Source: Thermoplasmatota archaeon (GTDB lineage Archaea; Thermoplasmatota; Thermoplasmata; Thermoplasmatales; Thermoplasmataceae). From it: a stretch of DNA of 10,096 bases. Each line of letters starts with the position of its first letter. Positions within the stretch are counted from its first letter, which is position 1. The notes beneath the pieces were generated by a model that saw nothing but the letters and a program-made list of their open reading frames with translations, was not told where the DNA came from and made no database searches. The stretch covers positions 1 to 10,096 of the forward strand of contig JAMCUV010000059.1 of NCBI GenBank assembly GCA_023379345.1, in the 5' to 3' direction. Shown here piece by piece: positions 1-8,065 of this stretch. A program made the translations under genes and the position numbers.

Positions 1-992
1 AGGAATATCTGGAAAAGGTATCCGATCCATTCTGGTTCCATTCCCTTTCCCTGGCCATAGGCTTTGACTGGAACTCAAGCGGTACCACCACTGCCACCCT
101 GAGCGCCATAAAGGAATACTATTCCCGCCTGAAGGATTCCCCTGTGTTCATTCTTGGCGGGAAGGGCAGGCACCTGGGTGAGATGGCGGAGGAATCCCGG
201 CAGATAGTGTCCACCGGGGCAATGTCGGAATCAAAGATGCACAGGATAATGGAAGATGCCCGAAGAATAGCAAGGGTGGATCAGAATCTTCTAATAGACG
301 GCTTTGACCTTTACATGCAGTTCCTGGTTGTGGACACCCATGGAATGTGGAGCATTGTCCAGCAGGGAATGAACCCGAACCAGAGAATGGCAAGGCGGTA
401 TCACTGGATTAGCCGGACTGGCCTGGATTTCTTCAATGATGGAAGAAACGGCATTTCAACTCCTTGGGAGATGGATAAGGTCGTTGATCTCACCACGAGA
501 GGCAGCGAAGGGAACAGGAAGTCAATGCTGGAAATGGCCAGGGAAGATCCGTCCAGATACAGGATGAAACTGACTGACGGCCCCCAGAAGACCCTTGACA
601 ATTTCCAGAGCCGGCAGGATGTTCTAAGGCTGGACTACAGGATAAACTGGGCAAAGATGCGCGAGATATACGAGTATCAACCATCAAGCTTCCCTGAAAT
701 TGCCTTCATGAAGGGCATGGGCAAGTCCACCATAAGGGCGCTCTCCTACCTGGCAGAGGTCATATACGGCGAGAAGCCTTCATTCAGGGACCCGGTCAAG
801 TTCTCATTTGCGGTAGGTGGAAAGGATGGCGTTCCCAAGCCGGTGAACGTTGCGGACTACGACAGGGCCATAGAGTTCTATTCTGAGGTTTTAAGGGGAA
901 CAAGGGAGAGGGACGCAACCCTTGAGCATCTGGCAAGAAAACTGCTGAAGGATTCCACATCGCAAACGATTACGGGCAGGCAGCAAACGTGA
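1..992 (+). CDS. DUF763 family protein, 5'-truncated by the window edge
   Basis: The frame is open from the left edge (codons from base 3) to the TGA at 990-992, giving 329 visible residues; a GTG at 144 is internal, not the start, because recognisable family sequence lies before it. That sequence includes FDWNSSGTTT (visible residues 21-30) and, soon after, a GGKG motif. Further on come ARRYHW, a helix-hairpin-helix-like stretch KGMGKSTIRAL (237-247) followed by an AEVIYG helix, then FRDPVKFSFA and GGKDGVPKPV. This pattern is what I remember of the archaeal DUF763 family (COG1415), which has no proven biochemical role that I know of. The HhH-like segment suggests DNA or RNA binding, which is inference. 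In related proteins I recall His where this one has Asn in 'DWNSSG', but I cannot verify that. The next gene on the strand, after a 111-nt gap with its own promoter, is a giant Lhr helicase, consistent with but not proof of a nucleic-acid role. Confidence 0.88.
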   Translation, partial: EYLEKVSDPFWFHSLSLAIGFDWNSSGTTTATLSAIKEYYSRLKDSPVFILGGKGRHLGEMAEESRQIVSTGAMSESKMHRIMEDARRIARVDQNLLIDGFDLYMQFLVVDTHGMWSIVQQGMNPNQRMARRYHWISRTGLDFFNDGRNGISTPWEMDKVVDLTTRGSEGNRKSMLEMAREDPSRYRMKLTDGPQKTLDNFQSRQDVLRLDYRINWAKMREIYEYQPSSFPEIAFMKGMGKSTIRALSYLAEVIYGEKPSFRDPVKFSFAVGGKDGVPKPVNVADYDRAIEFYSEVLRGTRERDATLEHLARKLLKDSTSQTITGRQQT

Positions 993-1065
993 ACCGCCTC
1001 CCTGAAACATAGTTTATTGCGGCACGACATAAAGCGTTTTCCAGTGGATTCCATTATGGAAGATG

Positions 1066-1074
1066 TTATATATT
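1066..1074 (+). promoter_or_regulatory. TATA-like box for the Lhr helicase gene
   Basis: TTATATATT is the most TATA-like stretch in the gap after the DUF763 gene. Its centre is about 34 nt upstream of the ATG at 1104. With the usual archaeal TATA-to-start distance of about 25-27 nt, transcription would begin near 1095-1097, leaving a very short leader. This placement argues against the more upstream in-frame starts (TTG 1017, ATG 1056), which would put the box upstream of nothing or inside the coding region. Confidence 0.6.
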
Positions 1075-1103
1075 GTTTACAACTCAGTACAAGGTTAAAA
1101 AAC

Positions 1104-4100
1104 ATGCAGCAGGCTGAAGTTGACAGGTTTCACGTTGAGGATCACCTTCCGTTTCTGGATCCATTGATTTCAAAATGGTTCAACCAGAAATACACAGGTC
1201 TTACTGATCCACAGAAGAGGGCAATCCCCCTCATACACGACAGGAGGAACGTGCTTGTCTCAAGCCCCACTGGAACCGGGAAGACTCTCACGGGTTTCCT
1301 TTCAGTCATCAACGAACTGTTCGCTCTTGCAAGGGAAGGAAAGCTTGAGGACCGCATATACTGCCTTTACATCAGCCCGCTGAAAGCGCTTGCAAATGAT
1401 ATAAACAAGAACCTCAACACGCCCCTGGGAGAGATTTATGATCTTGCGGAATCCGAGGGGATGAAGCTCCCCAGGATAAGGGTGGCTGTAAGATCGGGCG
1501 ATACCCCGCAGAATGAAAGGCAGAAAATGCTCAGGAAACCGCCCCACATACTCATAACAACACCGGAATCATTCTCGCTCACACTATCTGCCCCAAAGTT
1601 CAGGGAAAAGCTTCAGGATCTCAGGTACCTTATCATCGATGAAATTCATGAGATTTCTGCCACAAAGAGGGGGGCGCTGCTATCTGTAAACCTGGAGAGG
1701 CTTGCAGCGGCAAACAGGGACTTCGTGAGAATTGGCCTGTCGGCGACACAGGCGCCACTTGATCTCATCGCCACATATCTCTGCGGCTATGACGGCGAGA
1801 ATCCCCGGGATTTCACCATAATTGATGTTGATACAAAGAAATTCCTTGACCTGAAAACCATAACGCCCGTCAATGATCTCACAAAGACCAGCTATGAGGT
1901 CGCCAATGAGAGAATGTATGACACCCTTGTGAAGCTCATAAACGATCACAAGACAACACTTGTGTTCACAAACACCAGGAGCGGAACTGAGCATGTGGCA
2001 ATGAGGCTGAAGGCCAGGGGAATAGAGAGCATAGAGGCGCATCATTCCTCACTGGGGAAGGAGACCAGGATAGAGGTGGAGAACAAGCTGAAGAACGGGG
2101 AGCTCAAGTGCGTCATAACATCCACCTCCCTTGAGCTGGGCATTGATATCGGCTACATCGACCTTGTTGTTCAGATAGGCAGCCCCAAATCCGTGTCAAA
2201 GGGGTTGCAGCGCATAGGCCGTTCCGGGCACGGCATCCATGATCTTTCAATGGGCCGCTTCCTGGTATTTGACCTGGATGACCTCATGGAATGTGCAGTC
2301 CTGACAAAAGCCGCTTATGATCGGGACATCGACAGGGTGGTTGTTCCAACAAATTCCCTTGATGTGCTGGCACAGGCGGTGGTGGGAATGACACTTGAAA
2401 AGGTATGGACTGTGGATGAGGCTTTCAATCTCATAAGAAATTCATATTCCTTCCACACACTGGATAAAGATGACTTCATGGAAGTCATAAATTACCTCTC
2501 CGGAAAGATAGAGGACAATGTCATCTATTCCAAGATATGGTACGATGATGTACAGAACACCTTCGGGAAGAAGAAGAGCAGCAGGATGATCTATTTCATG
2601 AATGTTGGAACCATCCCGGACGAGGCTGACTACAAGGTAATCAACGAGAAGGGGAGGAATCTCGGGCAGCTCAGCGACAAGTTCGTGGAGCGCCTCAAGC
2701 AGGGTGATATTTTCGTTCTTGGCGCCAAGACATATATGTACATGAAATCCAGCCGGAACAGGGTATATGTCAAGGACGCCACGGGAATGAGGCCAACAGT
2801 TCCATCCTGGTCAGGCGAAATGCTTCCAAGGAGCTATGATCTTGGCGTCCTCATTGGAGAGTTCAGGAAAACCGCCATTGCCAAGATCAACAGCGGCGAG
2901 GATATCCGATCATGGCTGGTTGAGAATTATCATGTTGATGAATATGGCGCCGAGAGCCTCATATCCTACCTGAAGACCCAGAGCAAGTTCGGCATTCCCA
3001 CGGACACGCACCTGCTGATAGAGGGCTACAAGGACAACGCTGGCCTCTACAACATGATCTTCCACATACCCCTGGGCAGGAGAGTCAACGATGCCATATC
3101 CAGGGCATTTGCACTTGTGATTTCCAACCACTATTCCGTGAACACCAGGGTAACGGTCACGGATGACGGCTTCATGCTCACCTACGAAAAGAAGATACCC
3201 ATAAAGGAGGCAGTTCTGCTGCTGAAGGACCAGGATTTCCCGGAACTTGTCAGGCGAAGCCTCTCAAACACCGAGGTTTTCAAGCAGCGGTTCAGGCACT
3301 GCGCAGCACGGTCCCTCATGGTGCTCAGGAAATACAAGGGATACGACATCTCAGTTGCCAGGCAGCAGCTAAGGAGCGACAAGCTGCTCAAAACACTGGA
3401 GGAAATGAGGAATTTCCCAGTTATCAAGGAGACTTTTCATGAAATCATGAACGACATGATGGATGTCCCCCGTGCCCAGAAATATGTTCAGGATATAATA
3501 GGAGGAAAGCAGTACTCGGTACTGGATTACCGGCAGGAGACCAGCCCGTTCTCCTACGGCCTGATACTTGCTGGCGTCTCCGACATGGTACTGATGGAGG
3601 ACCGGTCCAAGCTGCTCAAGGAACTCCAGAGCAGGATACTGGACAAGGTTTACGGTTCCCAGGATATGCACTTCCTGTTCCAGAGCCAGCAGGAGGTTGA
3701 TGAATACTTCAGGTCAAAGGTGCCAAGGATAAATGATGAGGCATCCTATGAGAAGGCAGCGCTTCATTTCCTGTGGATCGATCCCTTCAAGAACAGGGTG
3801 AACAGCCCATATCCATATGCTGAGGCGGCAGTTTCCGACCTGAATGAGAAGCTCATAAACGAGGATATCATAGTTTCGGCTTACATACGGGGGACCGTAT
3901 GGACTCATGTGGATCATTATCCAGCCATTAGGAGGATTTTCCAGTCAGAAATCAAGCTTGATCAGGAACTTTCAAAGGTCATGGATTCATGCAGGGACCT
4001 CACATTCTCGGAAATCAAGAAAGAAACGGAGATTGAGGACAGCCGCCTGAAGGAGGATCTGTCAAGGCTTGAATCCTCGTACATGGTCAGGAGGCACATG

Positions 4101-6248
4101 CGTGACGGGATCATTGTGTACAGGCTGAACGACCTGTATCTGGAGGATGTTGATCTTCAGTCAGCCCTCAGGATGGCGGTGCTTCTCATAATCGGAAGCC
4201 TGGGGCCCCTCACAGGGGATGAGCTTTCCATAAGGCTGCCTGTTTCAAATGATCTTCTGCAACCCGTCCTTGACGGACTTGTGAATGATGGTACGCTCGT
4301 GTATGATTACATAACACCTGTGTTCGCGAAGCAGTACATCCAGAGATCCGACATTGACGAAATGACCGGCAAGGGCGAGATCAACGATCTCCAGGCAAGA
4401 GTCATGAACTTTTCGTTGCCTGTGGCCGATGCCAGGGAGTATTTTGAAAAATATGGGTACGCATATGATATTTCCAGCATAATCTCAAGGGGAGCAAAAG
4501 TTACCCCACATGATCTTGAACAGCTTCTGGCGGACGGTCACATCCTCAGGGGACGCTTCATGAAGGGAAGGAACGGATATGCAGCTTCATGGCTGGCAAG
4601 GGCGCTTTTCACTCTCAGGTATGAGAAGGCAAATGACGAGGAGTCGAAAATTTTCTCCATCATAAAATCAGGACCCATCTCGGAAAAGGATCTCGTCAGC
4701 AGATCCGGCAGTCCCCTGAAGATAGTCAGGCAGGCTTTGCGGAACCTGGAATTTCGCCTTGCAATAACCCGTGATGACTATGGAAACTTTGTGCCGCTCT
4801 TCGGCACAGCGCAGGAAGGAAACCTGGCAGAAGCATTCAGGCTGCTGGTTGAAAAGTTCGGGCCCATTTCCAGGCAGGAGATCGGCAGGAACTTCTGGCT
4901 TGATCCTGATGATGCCATCAGGGAGGCTGGAATGCGGGCAGTCTTCATAAGAAATGACATGTACTACGGAGCCAAGAAGTTCGATGTTTCTTCAGGATCA
5001 TCCGCACTTGTCCCCGTGACTGACCCGCTGGAAATCTACCTTGGGAAGAAGTATCTCAGGGAGATAGACTACAACTGGATAATTGTGGAGAACGGCGCTG
5101 AAACTGCGAGTCTTTCCATGCTGGTACGAAGCAATGTGCTCTGGGTCAGCAACATCTACGGCACAGTTGGGAATCCGGAAGGGCTCATGCAATCCCTGAA
5201 GCATTATGCATCGGCAGTGGGCACGGAGATAATATTTGTTGAGCATCCGCCGGAAGTTCTGATGAAACCATTTGAAGAGGCAGGATTCAAGGTATCGCGC
5301 AAGTCCCTCATACTTGGAGATGCGGAGATCGTTGATCTCACTGAGGATGATCTTTTCAATTATGCCATAATGAATGCACAGAGAAATGAGGGCAACATAG
5401 TCTTTGAGGTCCTGAAGGAGTTCGTGCTTGGTGTCAGGAATGAGGTGGAATCTGCCTATCTGGGAATGAAGAATACTCTTCTTCACAATTATTTCCAGTC
5501 CCGGCTCCTTTACACGTTCCAGGGGCCATATGGCATACAGGCTTACGCCACGCTTGATACAATATCCCTTTACCGATCCATACGGGGCGCAGAACTGGAC
5601 GACCAGCAGCAGAGGGTTCTCCACGCCATAATGGAACTGGGCGGGGCAACGGAATCTGATATAATGGTGCACCTGCGCCGTGACATAATGGGAGTGAAGT
5701 CCACCATAAAGGATCTGTATTCCAGGTGCATCGTTGCTCGGGACTATGACCGGCGATATGTGTTCGTGCCGGAAAAATACAGAAAATCTGAGGCTGTTGA
5801 GGCAATACTTAAGGGAATGCTGAAGAACTTCGGTTTCTTTGACGAAAGCAGATACCGGATGGTGACCGATGACCCTGACATGGCAGAATTCAGGAAAGTG
5901 GTGCAGAATCTTGTGAAATCTGGAAAAATCATCAAGGGAATAACAACGGGCATAGGATCAATGATCTACATCAGCCCGGGTATTAAGGAACGGGGTAGCC
6001 ATGGGGCAGCATCCAGGATCCTCATACCCAAGGACATAATCATGCTCTATTTCCAGGATTACATAAAGAGCAGGGTGGGATCGACAAACCTGTTCCTTCT
6101 TGTGGAGAACGGAGCCATAGTATCTGGCTTTTCAGCCAGGAAGTCGGACAGGGTTCTCAGGGTCACAAAGATTGTCGGGGATCGTTCATACAGGGACAGG
6201 ATGAAGAGGGAGCTGAATGAGCTGGGTTTTGCAATATCTTACTCCTGA
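1104..6248 (+). CDS. lhr: Extra-long Lhr-family ATP-dependent superfamily 2 helicase with winged-helix-rich C-terminal extension
   Basis: A 1714-aa ATP-dependent nucleic-acid helicase of the Lhr (large helicase-related) family, a 3'-5' DNA translocase group linked to repair. Visible motifs: PQKRAIP (36-42); Walker A SPTGTGKT (54-61); SPLKALAND; TTPES; DEIHE (179-183, motif II); SAT (213-215); FTNTR; STSLELGIDIG (340-350); QRIGRSGH (369-376). The Lhr-specific part follows: QGDIF.LG, PSWSGE with RS, a GRRVNDAISRA block, FRHCAARSLMVLRKY (about 730-744) and MEDR (831-834). Archaeal Lhr proteins usually end about here. This one adds some 850 residues of apparent winged-helix units. Two of them plus a beta-rich segment recur: roughly 1180-1353 and 1505-1692, each with VENGA and a similar 21-residue tail. 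E. coli Lhr also has a long winged-helix/beta-barrel C-terminus, reported as a uracil-DNA glycosylase; shared activity is not shown here. I chose ATG 1104 from the TATA box and because typical Lhr sequence begins just after. Confidence 0.93.
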   Translation: MQQAEVDRFHVEDHLPFLDPLISKWFNQKYTGLTDPQKRAIPLIHDRRNVLVSSPTGTGKTLTGFLSVINELFALAREGKLEDRIYCLYISPLKALANDINKNLNTPLGEIYDLAESEGMKLPRIRVAVRSGDTPQNERQKMLRKPPHILITTPESFSLTLSAPKFREKLQDLRYLIIDEIHEISATKRGALLSVNLERLAAANRDFVRIGLSATQAPLDLIATYLCGYDGENPRDFTIIDVDTKKFLDLKTITPVNDLTKTSYEVANERMYDTLVKLINDHKTTLVFTNTRSGTEHVAMRLKARGIESIEAHHSSLGKETRIEVENKLKNGELKCVITSTSLELGIDIGYIDLVVQIGSPKSVSKGLQRIGRSGHGIHDLSMGRFLVFDLDDLMECAVLTKAAYDRDIDRVVVPTNSLDVLAQAVVGMTLEKVWTVDEAFNLIRNSYSFHTLDKDDFMEVINYLSGKIEDNVIYSKIWYDDVQNTFGKKKSSRMIYFMNVGTIPDEADYKVINEKGRNLGQLSDKFVERLKQGDIFVLGAKTYMYMKSSRNRVYVKDATGMRPTVPSWSGEMLPRSYDLGVLIGEFRKTAIAKINSGEDIRSWLVENYHVDEYGAESLISYLKTQSKFGIPTDTHLLIEGYKDNAGLYNMIFHIPLGRRVNDAISRAFALVISNHYSVNTRVTVTDDGFMLTYEKKIPIKEAVLLLKDQDFPELVRRSLSNTEVFKQRFRHCAARSLMVLRKYKGYDISVARQQLRSDKLLKTLEEMRNFPVIKETFHEIMNDMMDVPRAQKYVQDIIGGKQYSVLDYRQETSPFSYGLILAGVSDMVLMEDRSKLLKELQSRILDKVYGSQDMHFLFQSQQEVDEYFRSKVPRINDEASYEKAALHFLWIDPFKNRVNSPYPYAEAAVSDLNEKLINEDIIVSAYIRGTVWTHVDHYPAIRRIFQSEIKLDQELSKVMDSCRDLTFSEIKKETEIEDSRLKEDLSRLESSYMVRRHMRDGIIVYRLNDLYLEDVDLQSALRMAVLLIIGSLGPLTGDELSIRLPVSNDLLQPVLDGLVNDGTLVYDYITPVFAKQYIQRSDIDEMTGKGEINDLQARVMNFSLPVADAREYFEKYGYAYDISSIISRGAKVTPHDLEQLLADGHILRGRFMKGRNGYAASWLARALFTLRYEKANDEESKIFSIIKSGPISEKDLVSRSGSPLKIVRQALRNLEFRLAITRDDYGNFVPLFGTAQEGNLAEAFRLLVEKFGPISRQEIGRNFWLDPDDAIREAGMRAVFIRNDMYYGAKKFDVSSGSSALVPVTDPLEIYLGKKYLREIDYNWIIVENGAETASLSMLVRSNVLWVSNIYGTVGNPEGLMQSLKHYASAVGTEIIFVEHPPEVLMKPFEEAGFKVSRKSLILGDAEIVDLTEDDLFNYAIMNAQRNEGNIVFEVLKEFVLGVRNEVESAYLGMKNTLLHNYFQSRLLYTFQGPYGIQAYATLDTISLYRSIRGAELDDQQQRVLHAIMELGGATESDIMVHLRRDIMGVKSTIKDLYSRCIVARDYDRRYVFVPEKYRKSEAVEAILKGMLKNFGFFDESRYRMVTDDPDMAEFRKVVQNLVKSGKIIKGITTGIGSMIYISPGIKERGSHGAASRILIPKDIIMLYFQDYIKSRVGSTNLFLLVENGAIVSGFSARKSDRVLRVTKIVGDRSYRDRMKRELNELGFAISYS

Positions 6249-6263
6249 GCCGGGGTATGTTGG

Positions 6264-6275
6264 AATATTTATTAA
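6264..6275 (+). promoter_or_regulatory. TATA-like box for the membrane protein/regulator operon
   Basis: AATATTTATTAA is centred about 28 nt upstream of the ATG at 6298 and lies just after the helicase stop. At that distance the transcript would start at or within a few bases of the ATG, so the first gene is probably leaderless. No Shine-Dalgarno-like sequence precedes that ATG, which fits. Confidence 0.6.
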
Positions 6276-6297
6276 GTCCTGACAGTTAGCCTTCACA

Positions 6298-6567
6298 ATG
6301 CTTGATCTGTCATACTATCTGTCCGGGCTTGCCACGGTGCTTGCCGTATTTATATTGATAGTTGGTGTCAGGGCATACAGAAGAAGCAGAATCCGGATTT
6401 TTGCATATCTGGTGGCGGTTTTTGCCCTCTTTCTGGTTGATTCAACTGTATACACCATCTCCGGGCTCATATACTTCCAGACCCCAGTATCCTTTGTTGA
6501 CATATTCCTGCTTACAGACGTGGCTGTTCTCCTGATTTTCTACTTCGGAACAGTGAGGGGTAGTTAG
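6298..6567 (+). CDS. Small three-helix membrane protein, partner of the adjacent winged-helix regulator
   Basis: An 89-aa, strongly hydrophobic protein with three likely membrane helices: about 6-27, 34-60 and 66-86. A basic loop between the first two (RAYRRSRIR, 25-33) should face the cytoplasm, which puts the N-terminus outside and the C-terminus inside or close to the membrane. Acidic residues D48 and D74 fall inside helices 2 and 3. No catalytic motif is visible. The gene starts at a probably leaderless ATG and ends 3 nt before the next gene, so the two are almost certainly co-transcribed. From memory, haloarchaea have similar small proteins (DUF7521-like: helix, YRR loop, two helices) beside winged-helix regulators; I cannot check homology. 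A plausible role is membrane sensing or tethering of the regulator, which is inference from the pairing. Confidence 0.78.
   Translation: MLDLSYYLSGLATVLAVFILIVGVRAYRRSRIRIFAYLVAVFALFLVDSTVYTISGLIYFQTPVSFVDIFLLTDVAVLLIFYFGTVRGS
6555..6560 (+). promoter_or_regulatory. Shine-Dalgarno-like GAGGGG deciding the TTG start of the regulator
   Basis: GAGGGG inside the last codons of the membrane-protein gene ends 10 nt before the TTG at 6571. As the second gene of an operon cannot be leaderless, a ribosome binding site is expected here. The match to an anti-Shine-Dalgarno is partial. Confidence 0.4.
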
Positions 6568-6570
6568 AGC

Positions 6571-7080
6571 TTGCCAGGAGACCCGCCCCTGAGGGAAGCC
6601 ATCTTGCAGATAATCCAGGCCAATCCCGGAATACACTTCAGGGAAATTCAGAGAAAGTCTGGGGCAGCAATTGGGCAGGTTGAATACCACCTTTACCAGC
6701 TTGAGAGGTCTGAACGCGTCCATTACAGGGTGGACGGCAAGGTGAAGAGGTATTTCACCTCGGAGGGCACGGGACTCAAGCAGCGCAAGGTCATCTACTA
6801 TCTCCGCAATCCCTTCAGCAGGGAACTGATGTACATTGCACTGCAGAAGGGCGGCATAGACAGTAAATTCGTTTCCAGGGGGAGGAAATCCCTGCAGGAA
6901 AAGAGGAAAGCCATAATTCAGGAGATGCTTGATGAGGGAATATTGAGGGAGAGCAACGATGAATCCTTCCTCTATTACCTGAATGATCCTGACCTGGTTA
7001 CGGATACCCTGAGAAAATTCAGGGAGAGTTTCCTGGACACCCTTACGGAAAACATAATCTCGATGCTGGACAGATCATAG
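6571..7080 (+). CDS. Tandem winged helix-turn-helix transcriptional regulator
   Basis: A 169-aa cytoplasmic, DNA-binding protein with two apparent winged-helix domains and no membrane segment. The first spans about 5-65: helix LREAILQIIQANPG, helix HFREIQRKSG, a recognition helix around GQVEYHLYQLER (35-46) and a wing rich in basic and aromatic residues (HYRVDGKVKRYF, 51-62). The second lies about 69-145 (helices at VIYYLRNP, SRELMYIAL, EKRKAIIQEMLDEG, then a short FLYYL strand), followed by a C-terminal amphipathic helix that could dimerise. This layout is common among archaeal regulators of the ArsR/MarR-like superfamily. TTG 6571 is chosen because the first helix starts almost at once and no ATG or GTG lies nearby in frame; a TTG at 6604 would cut into the first domain. 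It follows the membrane-protein gene after 3 nt. Targets are unknown; autoregulation of the pair is a reasonable guess. Its stop overlaps the end of the opposing gene by 6 nt. Confidence 0.85.
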   Translation: MPGDPPLREAILQIIQANPGIHFREIQRKSGAAIGQVEYHLYQLERSERVHYRVDGKVKRYFTSEGTGLKQRKVIYYLRNPFSRELMYIALQKGGIDSKFVSRGRKSLQEKRKAIIQEMLDEGILRESNDESFLYYLNDPDLVTDTLRKFRESFLDTLTENIISMLDRS

Positions 7081-8049
7081 CTGCCTGCGCCTGTGCAGTC
7101 CATAGGGAATGCCAATGAAAACCATTCCAGTGGCAATTCCGGCGGTGAAAAGTTCCGCATGTTCAAGGAGAAAGTCCGTTGCTGTCCTTATGCCATTGTC
7201 CAGGAACTTGCCGCTAAAGACGTTGAATGCAGGTACGCTGAAATACGGGTCCTGGAAGAGGGATTTTAGTCCGTCCGTGAAATTGTAACGGAATGCCAGC
7301 AGGGTCAATCCCCCTGATGTGTACGTGTAATTAACCATCTGATGTTCCTGGCCATTGACATGGTATGAATTGTTCCATATGTAGTACGCGGAAATATTGT
7401 GCTCCTGTGCCTCCACACCTTCAGGGTTCTGGAACATCATGTTCCGGCCAAAGCCGTTGAATGGATGGTAAAAATCCTGCCGCTCCCCGGCCCTGGCCCC
7501 AAGGAACTGTACCAGCATAACGTAGCCGGAACCGGATATGTCGCTTGACGTCATGCCTATTGTTATTCGCAACCCTGTTGAGCTGTGGGAAGTGCCGTTG
7601 GCTTCAGTTATGATGGTGGAGACTTTCTGCAGGGTTATATTGCTGTGTGCCGTAATGTCTGTGCTGCTAAAACCATGAAACCCAAAGTCATCAACCACAT
7701 TGTCATTCATCTGGCCGCTATGGTTTGTGATGTTCGGAGGAGGATTCAACATTGCCACATAAGATGGCCGGAAATTGAGCTGAGCACTATATTCAATTAT
7801 TGTGGAATTGATCTTCGCCACAGCCCACTGCTGTTCAGGAAATCTTGCCACATAACTGAATCGCCCCTCATGTAGGATCATTGCGGAAAAGGTGAGATTG
7901 AAGCTGGAATTTGTCAGATTGATCTCTACTCCTGGCCACCTGTCTATTTTCATGTACGGCTGCTGTGATCCAGTAGGGGAAGCCATGGATACAGCCGGCA
8001 GGACAAGAACAAGCAGGACTACAGCAAGTATGAGATATTTCTTCAACAA
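7075..8049 (-). CDS. Secreted, C-terminally membrane-anchored surface protein rich in N-glycosylation sequons
   Basis: A 324-aa protein of unrecognised family. It begins with a typical signal peptide: KK at 3-4, a hydrophobic run 5-20, and a possible cleavage after A23. It ends with one membrane helix (about 300-318) and a basic tail HRRRQL, so the bulk should sit outside the cell, held by its C-terminus. The exterior part is rich in Asn, Ser, Thr and aromatic residues, and I count 12 N-x-S/T sequons (for example at N44, N47 and N51), fitting the heavily glycosylated surfaces of wall-less acidophilic archaea. No cysteine is visible outside the signal region and no enzyme motif. The start is TTG at 8049; the next codon is also TTG (8046), and a stop lies two codons upstream, so no ATG is possible. 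A TATA-like box about 25 nt upstream suggests a leaderless transcript. Its stop overlaps the convergent regulator gene by 6 nt. Confidence 0.8.
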   Translation of the reverse strand: MLKKYLILAVVLLVLVLPAVSMASPTGSQQPYMKIDRWPGVEINLTNSSFNLTFSAMILHEGRFSYVARFPEQQWAVAKINSTIIEYSAQLNFRPSYVAMLNPPPNITNHSGQMNDNVVDDFGFHGFSSTDITAHSNITLQKVSTIITEANGTSHSSTGLRITIGMTSSDISGSGYVMLVQFLGARAGERQDFYHPFNGFGRNMMFQNPEGVEAQEHNISAYYIWNNSYHVNGQEHQMVNYTYTSGGLTLLAFRYNFTDGLKSLFQDPYFSVPAFNVFSGKFLDNGIRTATDFLLEHAELFTAGIATGMVFIGIPYGLHRRRQL

Positions 8050-8065
8050 ATCTTAATGATTCACA

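Noticed and set aside
144..992. GTG 144 as the true start of the DUF763 gene
   Set aside because: The frame stays open to the left edge and the 47 upstream codons contain conserved family sequence, so the gene is simply cut by the window.
1017..1103. N-terminal extension of the helicase from TTG 1017 or ATG 1056
   Set aside because: The TATA-like box at 1066-1074 lies within this stretch, and family-like sequence starts only after 1104.
4998..5672. 224-codon minus-strand open frame inside the helicase gene
   Set aside because: It lies wholly antisense to a well-supported coding region, its product resembles nothing and is rich in Cys and His; it is a by-product of the helicase codon pattern.
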